Source: Alphaproteobacteria bacterium
GTDB lineage: Bacteria; Pseudomonadota; Alphaproteobacteria; Rhizobiales; CAJQND01
Direction of reading: 5' to 3'
Length of the DNA stretch: 64,000 nt
Assembly: GCA_024227565.1 (NCBI GenBank)
Contig: JAAEUE010000128.1
Span: 49,915-113,914, forward strand
The position numbers were made by a program, and so were the translations under genes. Of this stretch, positions 25,710-34,154 are shown in pieces (positions within the stretch are counted from its first letter, which is position 1; each line of letters opens with the position of its first letter). Under the pieces are notes generated by a model. The model was not told where the DNA came from. It saw nothing but the letters and a program-made list of their open reading frames with translations, and did no database searches.

Positions 25710-26921
25710 TCAGGCCGTCTTGGCAAGATGCACGCCGGTGGCCACAACCTCACCGAACAACTCGATGATGCGGTCAATGTCCGCATCCGTATGGGCTGCT
25801 GACACCGAGCATCTGAGCAGGCAGGTCTTGTTCGGCGTGCCGGGCGGAACCGCGATGTTCACATACACACCCGCCTCCATGAGGGCGTTCCACATGGCAA
25901 TGGTTGAGGGCTCATCCGGGCAGGTCACGGCAATCACCGGGCTCACCACATCGCAGCCAAGCTGCAGGCCCAAATCAGAAAAGCCGGCATAAAGACGGGC
26001 TGAATTCTTCTGCAGCCGCTCCCGGCGCTCAGGCTCGGCCTGGAGCCGCTTGATCGCGGCAATCGAGGTGGCCACAGACGCCGGCGAGGGCGAGGCTGTG
26101 AACATGTAGGGCCGGGAGGCGTAGCGGATCATGTCGAACATGGGGTCGTTGCCGGCCCCATAGCCGCCAATGGCCCCGACGCTCTTGGAGAATGTGCCGA
26201 CCACATAGTCCACATGCTCATCCAAACCGACTTCATCGGCGAGGCCGCGCCCGTTGGGGCCCAACACGCCAAAGGAATGGGCTTCGTCCACCAACAGCTC
26301 AAAGCCGTGCTTCTTCTTCACCTCAACAAATTCATCCAGCGGGGCCCGGTCGCCCAGCATCGAATAGATGCCTTCAACCACCACCAGCCGGCCGCCGCCG
26401 TCATCTTCCATGCGCGACAGGCGCTTATCCAGATCAGCCGCATCATTGTGGCGGAAGCGCACCAGCTTGGCGCCGGACAGGGTGCAGCCGTCATAGATTG
26501 ACGAGTGGGAATCTGCATCAAGAAACACCGTGTCGCGCGGCCCGGCCAGGCCGGCGATCATGCCCAAGTTGGCTTGATATCCCGTGGTGAACACAATGCA
26601 ATGCTTGCGGCCCAGCATTTGGGCGAGCTCTTGCTCCAACTCGGTGTGCAGCGCGTATGAGCCATTGGCAATGCGCGAGCCGGTCGTGCCGGTGCCGAAC
26701 TCGTCCAGCGCCTTCTTGCCGGCGGCAATGCAGTCTTCGTCAAACGTGATGCCCATATAGTTGTTGGTGCCGGCCAGAATGGTTTCCCGGCCATTGATGA
26801 TGGCGCGCGTGGGCGACAGGATCTGATCGTTGGTGGGGCCAACGGCAACCGCCCCCATGGACTGCATGCGCTGAAAACGCTCGGCAAGAACCTGATGTTT
26901 TTCAAGCAGTTTACTGGCCAT
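25710..26921 (-). CDS. spt: Serine palmitoyltransferase
   Basis: A 403-residue alpha-oxoamine synthase that condenses serine with an acyl thioester to 3-oxosphinganine, the first step of sphingolipid synthesis. PLP residues are visible: His139 in 'DADSHSSIYDG', Asp212 and His215 in 'LVDEAHSFGVLG', and the Schiff-base Lys246 in 'GTFSKSVGAIGG'. Related enzymes (BioF, KBL, HemA) share the fold, but the neighbouring acyl carrier protein, acyl-AMP ligase, ceramide reductase and lipid kinase decide for SPT. The soluble, homodimeric bacterial form is expected. It is last in a four-gene minus-strand operon, 14 bases after the carrier protein gene. Confidence 0.88.
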   Translation of the reverse strand: MASKLLEKHQVLAERFQRMQSMGAVAVGPTNDQILSPTRAIINGRETILAGTNNYMGITFDEDCIAAGKKALDEFGTGTTGSRIANGSYALHTELEQELAQMLGRKHCIVFTTGYQANLGMIAGLAGPRDTVFLDADSHSSIYDGCTLSGAKLVRFRHNDAADLDKRLSRMEDDGGGRLVVVEGIYSMLGDRAPLDEFVEVKKKHGFELLVDEAHSFGVLGPNGRGLADEVGLDEHVDYVVGTFSKSVGAIGGYGAGNDPMFDMIRYASRPYMFTASPSPASVATSIAAIKRLQAEPERRERLQKNSARLYAGFSDLGLQLGCDVVSPVIAVTCPDEPSTIAMWNALMEAGVYVNIAVPPGTPNKTCLLRCSVSAAHTDADIDRIIELFGEVVATGVHLAKTA

Positions 26922-26935
26922 ATCGGCGGCGCTCC

Positions 26936-27184
26936 TTAAGCGTTGGTACGCTCTTTGACGACCCCCATGAGGTCGGCGATCGTTCTGGTGTCGGACAAAA
27001 CGTTGAGGGGAATGTCGATATCGAACTTGTCCTCAACCTCCATGACGAAATCCATCACGGAGACGGAATCGATCTTGAGGTCGGCGGAGATATCGGTTTC
27101 CGGCTTGAGCGCGATCTTGTCGGCGTTAAAGGGTTCCAGCAACGCAACGATTTCATCGAACATGCTCTGGTCTGAAGCATCCAT
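26936..27184 (-). CDS. Dedicated acyl carrier protein for sphingolipid synthesis
   Basis: An 82-residue acidic four-helix carrier protein with the phosphopantetheine site 'KIDSVSVMDFVMEVEDKF'; the usual DSL is DSV here. Placed between the CerR-like reductase and serine palmitoyltransferase genes it should carry the fatty acyl chain loaded by the acyl-AMP ligase and present it to SPT (or to the ceramide synthase). In Caulobacter an ACP gene has the same position. It needs a phosphopantetheinyl transferase from elsewhere. Confidence 0.88.
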   Translation of the reverse strand: MDASDQSMFDEIVALLEPFNADKIALKPETDISADLKIDSVSVMDFVMEVEDKFDIDIPLNVLSDTRTIADLMGVVKERTNA

Positions 27185-27214
27185 TCTGCTTAATCCAACG
27201 GGTTTAGTGAGGCT

Positions 27215-28171
27215 TCAGAGCCAGCCTTCGGAACGATACCAGGCAACGGTTTTTCTGAAGCCTTCGGAAAACCGTGTTTTAGGGGCCCAGGTGCCGGCGG
27301 TTTGCAGCCGTGTGTTCTGGCAAACCCAGTTGATATGGTAAAGCTCATGCACCTTGTCGCGCGCCAAAGCCGGGGTCTTGTCGACAATTTTAGCGCCAAG
27401 CTCCATGGCTCCGGCCGCCGCTGAAGCCACCGTGCGCGGCAAGAACACCGGACGCACCTGTTGGCCGCCCACTTCGCCGGCAATCTTCGCCAAACTTGGC
27501 CAGTCATAGCCCCCCGGCGTGCCGTCATCCAATTCAACGGTCTGGCCCAAGGTCTCTTCGTCGCCGATCAAGCCGGAAATCGCATCCACCAGATCGTCCA
27601 CGTAAATCAAGGAGAAGCGGGCTTCTGCGCGTCCTGGGAGCACGGCGAATTTTTGCGTCAAGGCTTGCAACAATGGCAAGGTGGCCTTGTCGCCTGGGCC
27701 ATAAACAGCTGGTGGGCGCACAATCACCCAAGGCATTTCGCTGAATTTGGTCAGATTGATGAGTTCTTGTTCTGCCTGCTTCTTGCTGGCGGCATAAGCT
27801 GACAAATGAGCTTCGCGCGCGGCAAGAGAGGAGATGAAGATGAACTGCCCAACCTCAGCCGCCTTGGCCGTAGCGGCCAAATTGCGGGTGCCGTCCACAT
27901 TGACCGCATCAAACTCGTCGCGGTCCTTGGCGCTGATCTTGCTCGCCAGATGGATCACGGTGTTGGCGCCGTTGGTCAGCTTGCGCAGGGCGCTCAGGTT
28001 GTCCAGATCGCCATGGACCAGTTCAATTTCGTTGCGGTGTGAGAGCTGGCAGTCAGGCGCCTTGCTGCGCACCAGAAGCCGCACCTTGTGCCCTTCGGCC
28101 ACCAGGCGTTTGACAAGGTGTGTGCCGACAAAGCCGGTCCCACCTGTTATCGCGACAACACTCTCGCTCAT
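27215..28171 (-). CDS. cerR: CerR-like NAD(P)-dependent epimerase/dehydratase-family ceramide reductase
   Basis: A 318-residue extended short-chain dehydrogenase. The Rossmann loop 'AITGGTGFVGTHLVKRL' begins at residue 7, and the catalytic Tyr/Lys pair is in 'SAYAASKKQAEQ'. In Caulobacter the family member in this cluster position reduces the 3-keto group of oxidised ceramide. That protein was reported to be periplasmic; this one has no signal peptide or membrane anchor before the nucleotide-binding fold. It lies second in the minus-strand operon, between the acyl-AMP ligase and the carrier protein genes. Confidence 0.75.
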   Translation of the reverse strand: MSESVVAITGGTGFVGTHLVKRLVAEGHKVRLLVRSKAPDCQLSHRNEIELVHGDLDNLSALRKLTNGANTVIHLASKISAKDRDEFDAVNVDGTRNLAATAKAAEVGQFIFISSLAAREAHLSAYAASKKQAEQELINLTKFSEMPWVIVRPPAVYGPGDKATLPLLQALTQKFAVLPGRAEARFSLIYVDDLVDAISGLIGDEETLGQTVELDDGTPGGYDWPSLAKIAGEVGGQQVRPVFLPRTVASAAAGAMELGAKIVDKTPALARDKVHELYHINWVCQNTRLQTAGTWAPKTRFSEGFRKTVAWYRSEGWL

Positions 28172-28229
28172 GTCTTCCGCTCCAACTCAATCCCCAGGCA
28201 CCCTCGCCTGGAACCCACACGCAAGCCGG

Positions 28230-30044
28230 CTACTCAGCCGCTTGCATCCCAACACGTGCCGCTGCCGCAGGTGCGGCGCCCACAGGCACATACTCGTCGT
28301 CAATTTCTTCGATCTCGCGGCTCAAAAAGCCTGCCTTGGCGCCCGCCCGGGACAGTTTGCCCGATGAAGTGAACGGCAGGCTGCGCGGCGGTACCAGAAC
28401 CACAAAGCACTCAACCCCGGCACTGCGCTGAATGGCGGCTTTCACTTCCCGGCGCAGAGCCTCGCGTTCGTCGCGTTTGCCCAAGCGGCATTGCACCAGA
28501 ACCACCACGTGATCTTCGTCATTGTCGTCTTCAACGGCAAAGGCCGCCACATCGCCAGAGCGCAGCGGCTCCACGTGCTCAGCCGACCATTCAATGTCTT
28601 GCGGCCAGATGTTGCGGCCATTGTGCAAGATCAGATCCTTGGACCGGCCGGTGATGACAATTTCGCCGTCCAGCCAATAGCCCATATCGCCCGTGTCCAG
28701 CCAACCATCGTCTGACAGGACATTTTTGGTGGCGTGCTCATTGCCGAAATAGCCGGCCATCAGACTAGGGCCTTGGATGAGGATATGGCCAATTTCACGC
28801 TCGCTCAGCACCTTGCCATGATCATCGCGCACTTCGATCTTGTGATCGGGCAGAGGCTTGCCGCAGACCACGAAGGAGCGGGTTTGTTCCGGACGCTTTT
28901 GTGCCAGATCGTCAGCCGCAACGGCCTTGCGGTTCATTTTGTATTCCAAGCGGTCAACGCAATCGACCCGAACCGGCTTGTCCAGTTCGGTGAAGGTGAT
29001 GGCCAGAGTTGATTCCGCCATGCCGTAGCTGGGGAGGAACGCTTTGGGATCAAAGCCGGCCACAGCCATGCGTGAGGCAAACTCTTCCAACACGTCCGGA
29101 CGCACCATGTCGCCGCCAATCCCGGCGATCCGCCAGGCTGAAAGGTCAAGGTCCTTGGCGCCGCCGTTCACCCGGCGTGATGACAGGTCGTACCCAAACG
29201 AAGGCCCATAGGCCACCGTGCAGCGATTGTCCGACATAAGCTTGAGCCAAAGTGCGGGCCGGCGCGCAAAGGCTGGTGTCGCCAGGTAGTCGACCGTAAC
29301 CTGGCCCATGCATGGCGACAGCAGAAAGCCCACCAGCCCCATGTCGTGGTAGAGCGGCAGCCAGGAAAACGCCCGATCATCGTCGCGAATGCCCATGCCG
29401 TATTTCAGGATACGGCTAACATTGGCCATCGCGGCCCGTTGGGTGATCAGAACACCCTTGGGGTTGCTCGTGGAACCGGACGAATATTGAATGTAGGCAA
29501 CATCATCAGCGTTGAACGGCGTCAAATCCACATCTTTGCCGGAAATGGCGGCCAACGCATCGTGGGTCAAAACCAGCTCGGCGCCTGCAATGGCGGCAGC
29601 TTCGGTGATGTGGGAGTGCAGATCTTCAGGTGTGACGACGGCCGAACAGTCTGCGCTTTCGATCAGGCCGGCAATGCGCGTCACGTAGGCATCGCGCCCA
29701 CCGATATACATGCTGTAGGGCATGGGGCAGGGCACGAGGCCGGCATATTGGCAGCCAAAGAACACTTCAACGAAGGCTGCTTTGGTTTCGGCAATAACGC
29801 CCACACGCTCGCCGCGCTTCAGGCCTGCCTTGACCAGCCGCCGGCCGGTTGCCAGTGCGCGGTTGCGGAGCTCGTGGTAGGTGACGGTTTCTTCCAGTCC
29901 GCCGCGCGGGGCATAAAAATTCAAACCAGCGGCGCCTTGGGCGGCATAATCCAAACCTTCGGAAAGTGTTGGAAAGTCGCCCAGGATGCGCGGTTGTTCC
30001 GGATCTCGCTGTATCCGCATGAGCTTGCTCAATGCTTCCGCCAT
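28230..30044 (-). CDS. Fatty acyl-AMP ligase / acyl-ACP synthetase of the sphingolipid operon
   Basis: A 604-residue adenylate-forming enzyme of the FAAL branch. The P-loop-like motif is 'YIQYSSGSTSNPKG' and further core motifs are 'SWLPLYHDMGLVG', 'LPSYGMAEST' and 'WLDTGDMGYWLDGEIVITG'. The PLYHDMGL segment is characteristic of FadD32-type ligases that pass the acyl-adenylate to a carrier protein instead of CoA. The dedicated ACP two genes downstream is the likely acceptor. It is the first gene of the operon; its promoter should lie in the 208-base gap to the right. Confidence 0.88.
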   Translation of the reverse strand: MAEALSKLMRIQRDPEQPRILGDFPTLSEGLDYAAQGAAGLNFYAPRGGLEETVTYHELRNRALATGRRLVKAGLKRGERVGVIAETKAAFVEVFFGCQYAGLVPCPMPYSMYIGGRDAYVTRIAGLIESADCSAVVTPEDLHSHITEAAAIAGAELVLTHDALAAISGKDVDLTPFNADDVAYIQYSSGSTSNPKGVLITQRAAMANVSRILKYGMGIRDDDRAFSWLPLYHDMGLVGFLLSPCMGQVTVDYLATPAFARRPALWLKLMSDNRCTVAYGPSFGYDLSSRRVNGGAKDLDLSAWRIAGIGGDMVRPDVLEEFASRMAVAGFDPKAFLPSYGMAESTLAITFTELDKPVRVDCVDRLEYKMNRKAVAADDLAQKRPEQTRSFVVCGKPLPDHKIEVRDDHGKVLSEREIGHILIQGPSLMAGYFGNEHATKNVLSDDGWLDTGDMGYWLDGEIVITGRSKDLILHNGRNIWPQDIEWSAEHVEPLRSGDVAAFAVEDDNDEDHVVVLVQCRLGKRDEREALRREVKAAIQRSAGVECFVVLVPPRSLPFTSSGKLSRAGAKAGFLSREIEEIDDEYVPVGAAPAAAARVGMQAAE

Positions 30045-30252
30045 AATCTACCCGCACCGCCCCAGTATTTTGCTTGTTCTTGCAAGTGCCGAAAGGGCAG
30101 TTGGAAAAACAAGCGTTATCTCCCAGGGGCTGATTGAACGCATGATGCCCGCACGCAACACAATCGACCCGCTAACAGGACCTTGATAAGCAGATAGTGG
30201 GAAACAACAAAATCAATTGGTGTTTCAGAATGTAACGGTTGTGGAAAGCAAT

Positions 30253-30828
30253 TTAGCCACTTGTTAAGGCTTGGAAAATCTCAAGGACCGAATGGGTTCT
30301 CGCGTGGCTGTAGGCAAACAACGCCAATACCCCCATCATGACGCCTATCGACCAAACCAAAAAATAGTTTAACCTATTGTTCTTTTGGGGAGTTTCCGGT
30401 TTTTCCAGGGCATCTCCGGTGGCCCGTTCCTGTGCCACGATCCGGTGCGCCACATACTCGGTCAGTTTCTCTTCGATCTCCCGTTGGCTCTCTGTCTCGC
30501 ACAGGACTTTGCGTTCCTCTGGGCCGTCGTAAATGAGCATGTATGTTCGCGGGTCCGGTTCCATGACCACATGGCTGCTGGCATCCACAATCAGACGCGG
30601 CGGATCGCCTGGAATAGCCTTCAACGTCATGAACACGTCGAGATTGGTCTGGCCTCGTGTGATTTTGGCCATTCCGTCAGCCAGAGCGTCCAGGCGCAAG
30701 AACCGCAGGTCGCTCACATTTGCTTTTGCGTCCAGGAACTCAGCCTGTGACGCGCGGGCCCGTTGCAGGGCCTGTTCGAGCAAGGCTGTGCGGCTTGCGA
30801 CAGAGCGTTCTGCTTCTTGTTTCGACAA
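30253..30828 (-). CDS. Tail-anchored hypothetical protein
   Basis: Unrecognised protein of about 191 residues with an acidic/charged soluble part ('SSHVVMEPDPRTYMLIYDGPEERKVLCE') and one C-terminal membrane helix ('YFLVWSIGVMMGVLALFAYS') followed by a short tail. The start is uncertain. I prefer the TTG at 30828, which has GGGAG eight bases upstream. The frame stays open through the palindromic repeat up to an ATG at 31080, but that ATG overlaps the start codon of the divergent YbaK gene, so the longer form is improbable unless the repeat has been captured as coding sequence. Confidence 0.5.
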   Translation of the reverse strand: MSKQEAERSVASRTALLEQALQRARASQAEFLDAKANVSDLRFLRLDALADGMAKITRGQTNLDVFMTLKAIPGDPPRLIVDASSHVVMEPDPRTYMLIYDGPEERKVLCETESQREIEEKLTEYVAHRIVAQERATGDALEKPETPQKNNRLNYFLVWSIGVMMGVLALFAYSHARTHSVLEIFQALTSG

Positions 30829-30872
30829 CCCATGCGCTCCCGATTGGGTTAAACTCTCGCGGCTGCCGCACC

Positions 30873-30978
30873 TAGAGCACCTTCCGCTCAGTTTGAGCGG
30901 AAGGTGCCCCAGATTCTCGTTGCAAGCGAGCAACTTATCCCCAATCAGACGATTCCGTCTGATCGAGGGTTGCTCTAG
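30873..30978 (-). repeat. Dispersed palindromic repeat, copy C (full length)
   Basis: A 106-base element with both hairpins intact: one built on GAGCACCTTCCGCTCA and its complement (30875-30908), the other on GAGCAAC...GTTGCTC (30929-30975) enclosing AATCAGACG and CGTCTGATC. It is in inverted orientation relative to copy B. It sits between the hypothetical gene and YbaK, and its minus strand is open in the frame of the hypothetical gene, giving a peptide with 'IRRNRLIGDKLL'. Confidence 0.85.
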
Positions 30979-31078
30979 ATAGACCGGAACTTTGGCCTCG
31001 TTCCCAGCGTCATGGGGCAATCTTATCGCACTTTGGCGAAAAATGGCATACTGATTTGAGCCATCAAGGGAGCCGTTC

Positions 31079-31555
31079 ATGACCGAACTTCCAAAAAGTG
31101 CGCGCCGGGTTGAGCAGGCTGTCAGCGCCCTCGGCCTAAGCGCACGAATTGTGTGTCACGCCGTCTCGTCGCGCACCGCCGAAGATGCTGCGGCCGCCTG
31201 CGGATGTGATGTGGGGCAAATTATCAAGTCTATGATATTTCAGGGAAAACAGAGCAAAACGGCCTATCTCATCTTGGTGTCCGGCAAGAACAGGGTGAAT
31301 GAGAAGGCGGCGGCAAAGGTGCTGGGTGAACCTCTTGTGCGGCCCGATGCAAGCTTCGTCAGGGAGGTGACGGGCTTTGCCATTGGCGGTGTTCCGCCTG
31401 TTGGGCACACCAATCCCGTGGCCACCTATATTGATGAGGAGCTGCTTGCCTATCAGACCGCCTGGGGGGCCGCAGGCACGCCGGAATGTGTGATGGAGCT
31501 CAACATGGAAGCACTGCGTGAGGCCACTGGTGCTGAGGTTATTTCGGTCGTTTGA
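31079..31555 (+). CDS. YbaK/ProX-type aminoacyl-tRNA deacylase
   Basis: A 158-residue single-domain YbaK/EbsC protein. The catalytic Lys lies in 'GQIIKSMIFQGK', and 'VTGFAIGGVPPVGH' is the conserved substrate-pocket block. These proteins hydrolyse mischarged tRNAs (Cys-tRNAPro or Ala-tRNAPro) in trans. The overall look is closer to the general YbaK-like branch than to ProXp-ala, so the tRNA preference is left open. Confidence 0.85.
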   Translation: MTELPKSARRVEQAVSALGLSARIVCHAVSSRTAEDAAAACGCDVGQIIKSMIFQGKQSKTAYLILVSGKNRVNEKAAAKVLGEPLVRPDASFVREVTGFAIGGVPPVGHTNPVATYIDEELLAYQTAWGAAGTPECVMELNMEALREATGAEVISVV

Positions 31556-31675
31556 CGGGGTATCGACTCATCGGATTTGACCCGATAAAGTGTGATTTCA
31601 ACAAGATGCACCAAATAGTTGATTTTTGACAGGTGTCTCTGAGAGTTTGTAACGCGTCGGTCAACCGGGGGCGGT

Positions 31676-32428
31676 ATGGCACGTATGTCTGGAGGCTGCG
31701 GCAGGTCTGCCGCGGCGGCGAAGCTCGGGCGCTGGTGCGCGTTGGGTCTGTGCTTTGCAGCAATCTCATCTTTTGAAGCTTTGGCGGGCGAAACCTGGGT
31801 TTCAGCAGGCGCCGGCGGCAGTGCTGATACCCTCTACAGCTATGGCGGCGTGACCATTGCCCCAGCCGGAACGCTCGCCGAGGAAGGTTGGAGAGCGCGG
31901 GGCTGGGCAAAGGCCTTGCGCATCAATGACGGCGTTGAGAGCGTCTCCAGCGCCTCTATGGCCACTGAAATCACTGAAATCCACGGAGTTGGAGCGGAAG
32001 CTGAGGTAGGTTGGCAATTCGTCGGCCCTGAATGGCGTTTTGCCGTTTACGGCGGCGGTGCCTGGCGTAATGAAGCAGACCGCGGCGACCGGCTTGGCGT
32101 GACTTTGGCGGCAGAGGGCAGCTATGAGCTCAACCCACGCTGGCGGGCCATTGCGGATGTGAAATACACCGTCGGCTTCGATGAGCTTTGGGCGCAGCTG
32201 CGGCCGGAATTCAAATTTGATGACGGGCTCTACGTGGGATTGCTCTCGTCCGCCAGTAAGGGGCGGGGGTTTTCCATCCTCAGAGGCGGTGCCTCCGTGG
32301 GCGGCTTCAGCTATGCGGTGCCCTGGATGGGGGATGTGTATGTGTCGGTGGAGGCCGGCATGGAATATAACATGACTACAAAAATCACAGGTCCGTTTGG
32401 TGCGCTCCACGTTGGTTTTGCATACTAA
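31676..32428 (+). CDS. bcsS: BcsS-type outer-membrane protein (cellulose-associated)
   Basis: A 250-residue exported protein (signal peptide to about residue 38) with alternating beta-strand pattern and a C-terminal aromatic 'GALHVGFAY', as expected for an outer-membrane beta-barrel. The N-terminal part 'SADTLYSYGGVTIAPAGTL' matches the BcsS family of Rhizobiales, named for its link with cellulose synthesis genes. No cellulose synthase gene is nearby, so this copy is an orphan relative and the cellulose role should not be assumed. Confidence 0.65.
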   Translation: MARMSGGCGRSAAAAKLGRWCALGLCFAAISSFEALAGETWVSAGAGGSADTLYSYGGVTIAPAGTLAEEGWRARGWAKALRINDGVESVSSASMATEITEIHGVGAEAEVGWQFVGPEWRFAVYGGGAWRNEADRGDRLGVTLAAEGSYELNPRWRAIADVKYTVGFDELWAQLRPEFKFDDGLYVGLLSSASKGRGFSILRGGASVGGFSYAVPWMGDVYVSVEAGMEYNMTTKITGPFGALHVGFAY

Positions 32429-32464
32429 AAGCTGGGTTCCGCTTTGCGCACCAACGCCCCCACA

Positions 32465-32501
32465 CAAAAAAAACGGCGCCCTGAACTCAATCAGGACGCC
32501 G
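32465..32501 (-). terminator. Rho-independent terminator after rpoH
   Basis: Read on the minus strand the sequence forms a stem GGCGTCCTGA / TCAGGGCGCC with a six-base loop, followed by eight consecutive T residues (the A-run at 32466-32473). It lies 24 bases past the rpoH stop. On the plus strand there is no T-run, so it mainly serves rpoH. Confidence 0.85.
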
Positions 32502-32524
32502 GCGGTTGTTGCTAATTTATGTCG

Positions 32525-33418
32525 TTACGCTAATGCAGGAGCCGCCATCATGTCACGGGCTGCATTCTTGACCGCCTTTTGAACCTTTTCAAAGGCACGA
32601 ACTTCGATTTGGCGGATGCGTTCGCGGCTTACGTCAAACTCTTGAGAGAGCTCTTCAAGGGTCAACGGGTCTTCTGAAAGCCGGCGGGCTTCAAAAATCC
32701 GGCGCTCGCGATCGTTCAGATTGTCCATGGCTTCGTGCAGCAGGCCCATGCGGCTGGAGTGCTCTTCGCTCTCCACCAGGGTTTCTTCCTGGTCAGGCTC
32801 TTCTGACACAAGCCAGTCCTGCCACTCGCCAGAGCCCTCACCATCCACCTTCAAGGGGGCATTGAGGGAGCTGTCGCCGCCCAAACGGCGGTTCATGGAG
32901 ACCACATCGGCTTCAGGCACGCCAAGACGCTCAGAGATTTCAGCCACCTGGTCGGGGCGTAGATCACCGTCTTCCAGGGCTTCAATCTGGCCTTTCACCT
33001 TGCGCAGGTTGAAGAACAGCTTCTTCTGGCTTGCCGTGGTGCCCATTTTGACGAGGCTCCAAGAGCGCAGGATGAATTCCTGGATCGAGGCGCGGATCCA
33101 CCACATGGCATAGGTGGCCAAGCGGAACCCTCTTTCGGGCTCAAAGCGTTTCACCGCCTGCATAAGGCCCACATTGCCTTCGGAGATCACTTCGTTGATG
33201 GGCAGGCCGTAGCCGCGGTAGCCCATGGCAATCTTGGCCACGAGGCGCAAATGGCTGGTCACCAGCTTGTGTGCTGAATCCCGGTCGCCCTTTTCGCGCC
33301 ACTCCTTGCCATACTCATACTCTTGCTCATGCGTAAGCATTGGAAAAGCACGGATTTCCTGGAGATAGCGGCTGAGGCCGCCGTCGCTGGAAAGTACAGG
33401 CACTTTGTTCATGGCCAT
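32525..33418 (-). CDS. rpoH: RNA polymerase heat-shock sigma factor RpoH
   Basis: A 297-residue sigma70-family protein. Region 2 ('[20 protein letters not shown]', '[19 protein letters not shown]') is followed by the RpoH-specific box '[12 protein letters not shown]', and region 4 has '[20 protein letters not shown]'. It directs core polymerase to heat-shock promoters; a good candidate target promoter lies 700 bases away in front of hsp20. Alphaproteobacteria often hold two rpoH genes, so this may be RpoH1 or RpoH2. AAGGAG is nine bases upstream of the ATG. Confidence 0.95.
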   Translation of the reverse strand: MAMNKVPVLSSDGGLSRYLQEIRAFPMLTHEQEYEYGKEWREKGDRDSAHKLVTSHLRLVAKIAMGYRGYGLPINEVISEGNVGLMQAVKRFEPERGFRLATYAMWWIRASIQEFILRSWSLVKMGTTASQKKLFFNLRKVKGQIEALEDGDLRPDQVAEISERLGVPEADVVSMNRRLGGDSSLNAPLKVDGEGSGEWQDWLVSEEPDQEETLVESEEHSSRMGLLHEAMDNLNDRERRIFEARRLSEDPLTLEELSQEFDVSRERIRQIEVRAFEKVQKAVKNAARDMMAAPALA

Positions 33419-33635
33419 CTTGTTTCACTCCTTCTTGGGGGATTTTTGAGCGAACTCCGCCCGTCCCCGTTCAAGATTAATATAGGTACTCAGCATGCGA
33501 ATTTTAAGGCCTGTCAGTTCACACCAGGTCACATTGCCGGGTTAGGCAGTTGATCGATAGTGTGAACGCGGCGTCATGGTTGATAGACGGTTAACGCCCG
33601 GAACATCCGTCGGCGTTGTTCCAAAAAACTGCATT

Positions 33636-33989
33636 CTAAAGCGGATAAACCCGCCGAATGCGGCCATTTCTGGCGCGCACCTTAACTTTCCACCAACGCC
33701 CGTCGCGGCGCCCGTGAAACGTGTAGTTGCGCCCCTTGCAATCCACTGTGCGGATCTTCTGGTACCCATGGTCGCGCACAGTTCTGTGGGCCCGGTAGCA
33801 GCTTGATCTGCGCGGCGAATAGACCGGCACCTGCTCAGAATCGGCGCCATGCTCGAACGCGGTGTCCGGGGAGGGCTCATAGTAGGCATCAAAGCCTGCA
33901 GGCAGGCTGCCCGCGGCGGCCGGTGTGGTTTGAAGGGCTGCGAAAGCGGCAAAAAAAACCCCTGCCGCAAGGAGGGCGCGTTTGGTCAT
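33636..33989 (-). CDS. Small secreted basic protein, unknown
   Basis: A 117-residue protein with a signal peptide ending near 'TTPAAA' and a mature part rich in Arg and aromatic residues, with cysteines in 'RSSCYRAHR' and 'TVDCKGRNY'. The final 45 residues ('YTFHGRRDGRWWKVKVRARNG') resemble short periplasmic domains of alphaproteobacterial hypothetical proteins. GGGAG is present upstream. I cannot assign a function. Confidence 0.55.
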   Translation of the reverse strand: MTKRALLAAGVFFAAFAALQTTPAAAGSLPAGFDAYYEPSPDTAFEHGADSEQVPVYSPRRSSCYRAHRTVRDHGYQKIRTVDCKGRNYTFHGRRDGRWWKVKVRARNGRIRRVYPL

Positions 33990-34121
33990 GTAGATCTCCC
34001 GACGAACGTTCCCTCACTTGATGCGAAGGGCCACGTCTCCCGTCTGATGTTCATCCTTTCAGAGCCCTGCTGAACCGTTTCAGAAGCTCTCGTTCATCTA
34101 CGGTTCATGTTCGCGAGGGGT

Positions 34122-34149
34122 CTTGAAACCGGAAAATGACGCCCTATGT
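34122..34149 (+). promoter_or_regulatory. RpoH (sigma32)-type heat-shock promoter
   Basis: CTTGAAA (34122-34128) and CCCTATGT (34142-34149) are separated by 13 bases, which fits the alphaproteobacterial sigma32 consensus (CTTGAA-N11-14-CCCCATnT). Transcription would start near 34156, leaving a leader of about 95 bases before hsp20. Confidence 0.85.
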
Positions 34150-34154
34150 TTTCC

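Noticed and set aside
25710..26921. BioF (8-amino-7-oxononanoate synthase) or KBL as the identity of the alpha-oxoamine synthase
   Set aside because: No biotin or threonine-catabolism genes are adjacent, while ACP, acyl-AMP ligase, ceramide-reductase-like and lipid kinase genes are.
13681..30044. Exopolysaccharide or LPS core cluster
   Set aside because: There are no glycosyltransferases, polymerase or flippase genes; the enzymes are those of sphingolipid synthesis, although LptF/G-like and MsbA-like proteins superficially suggest LPS.
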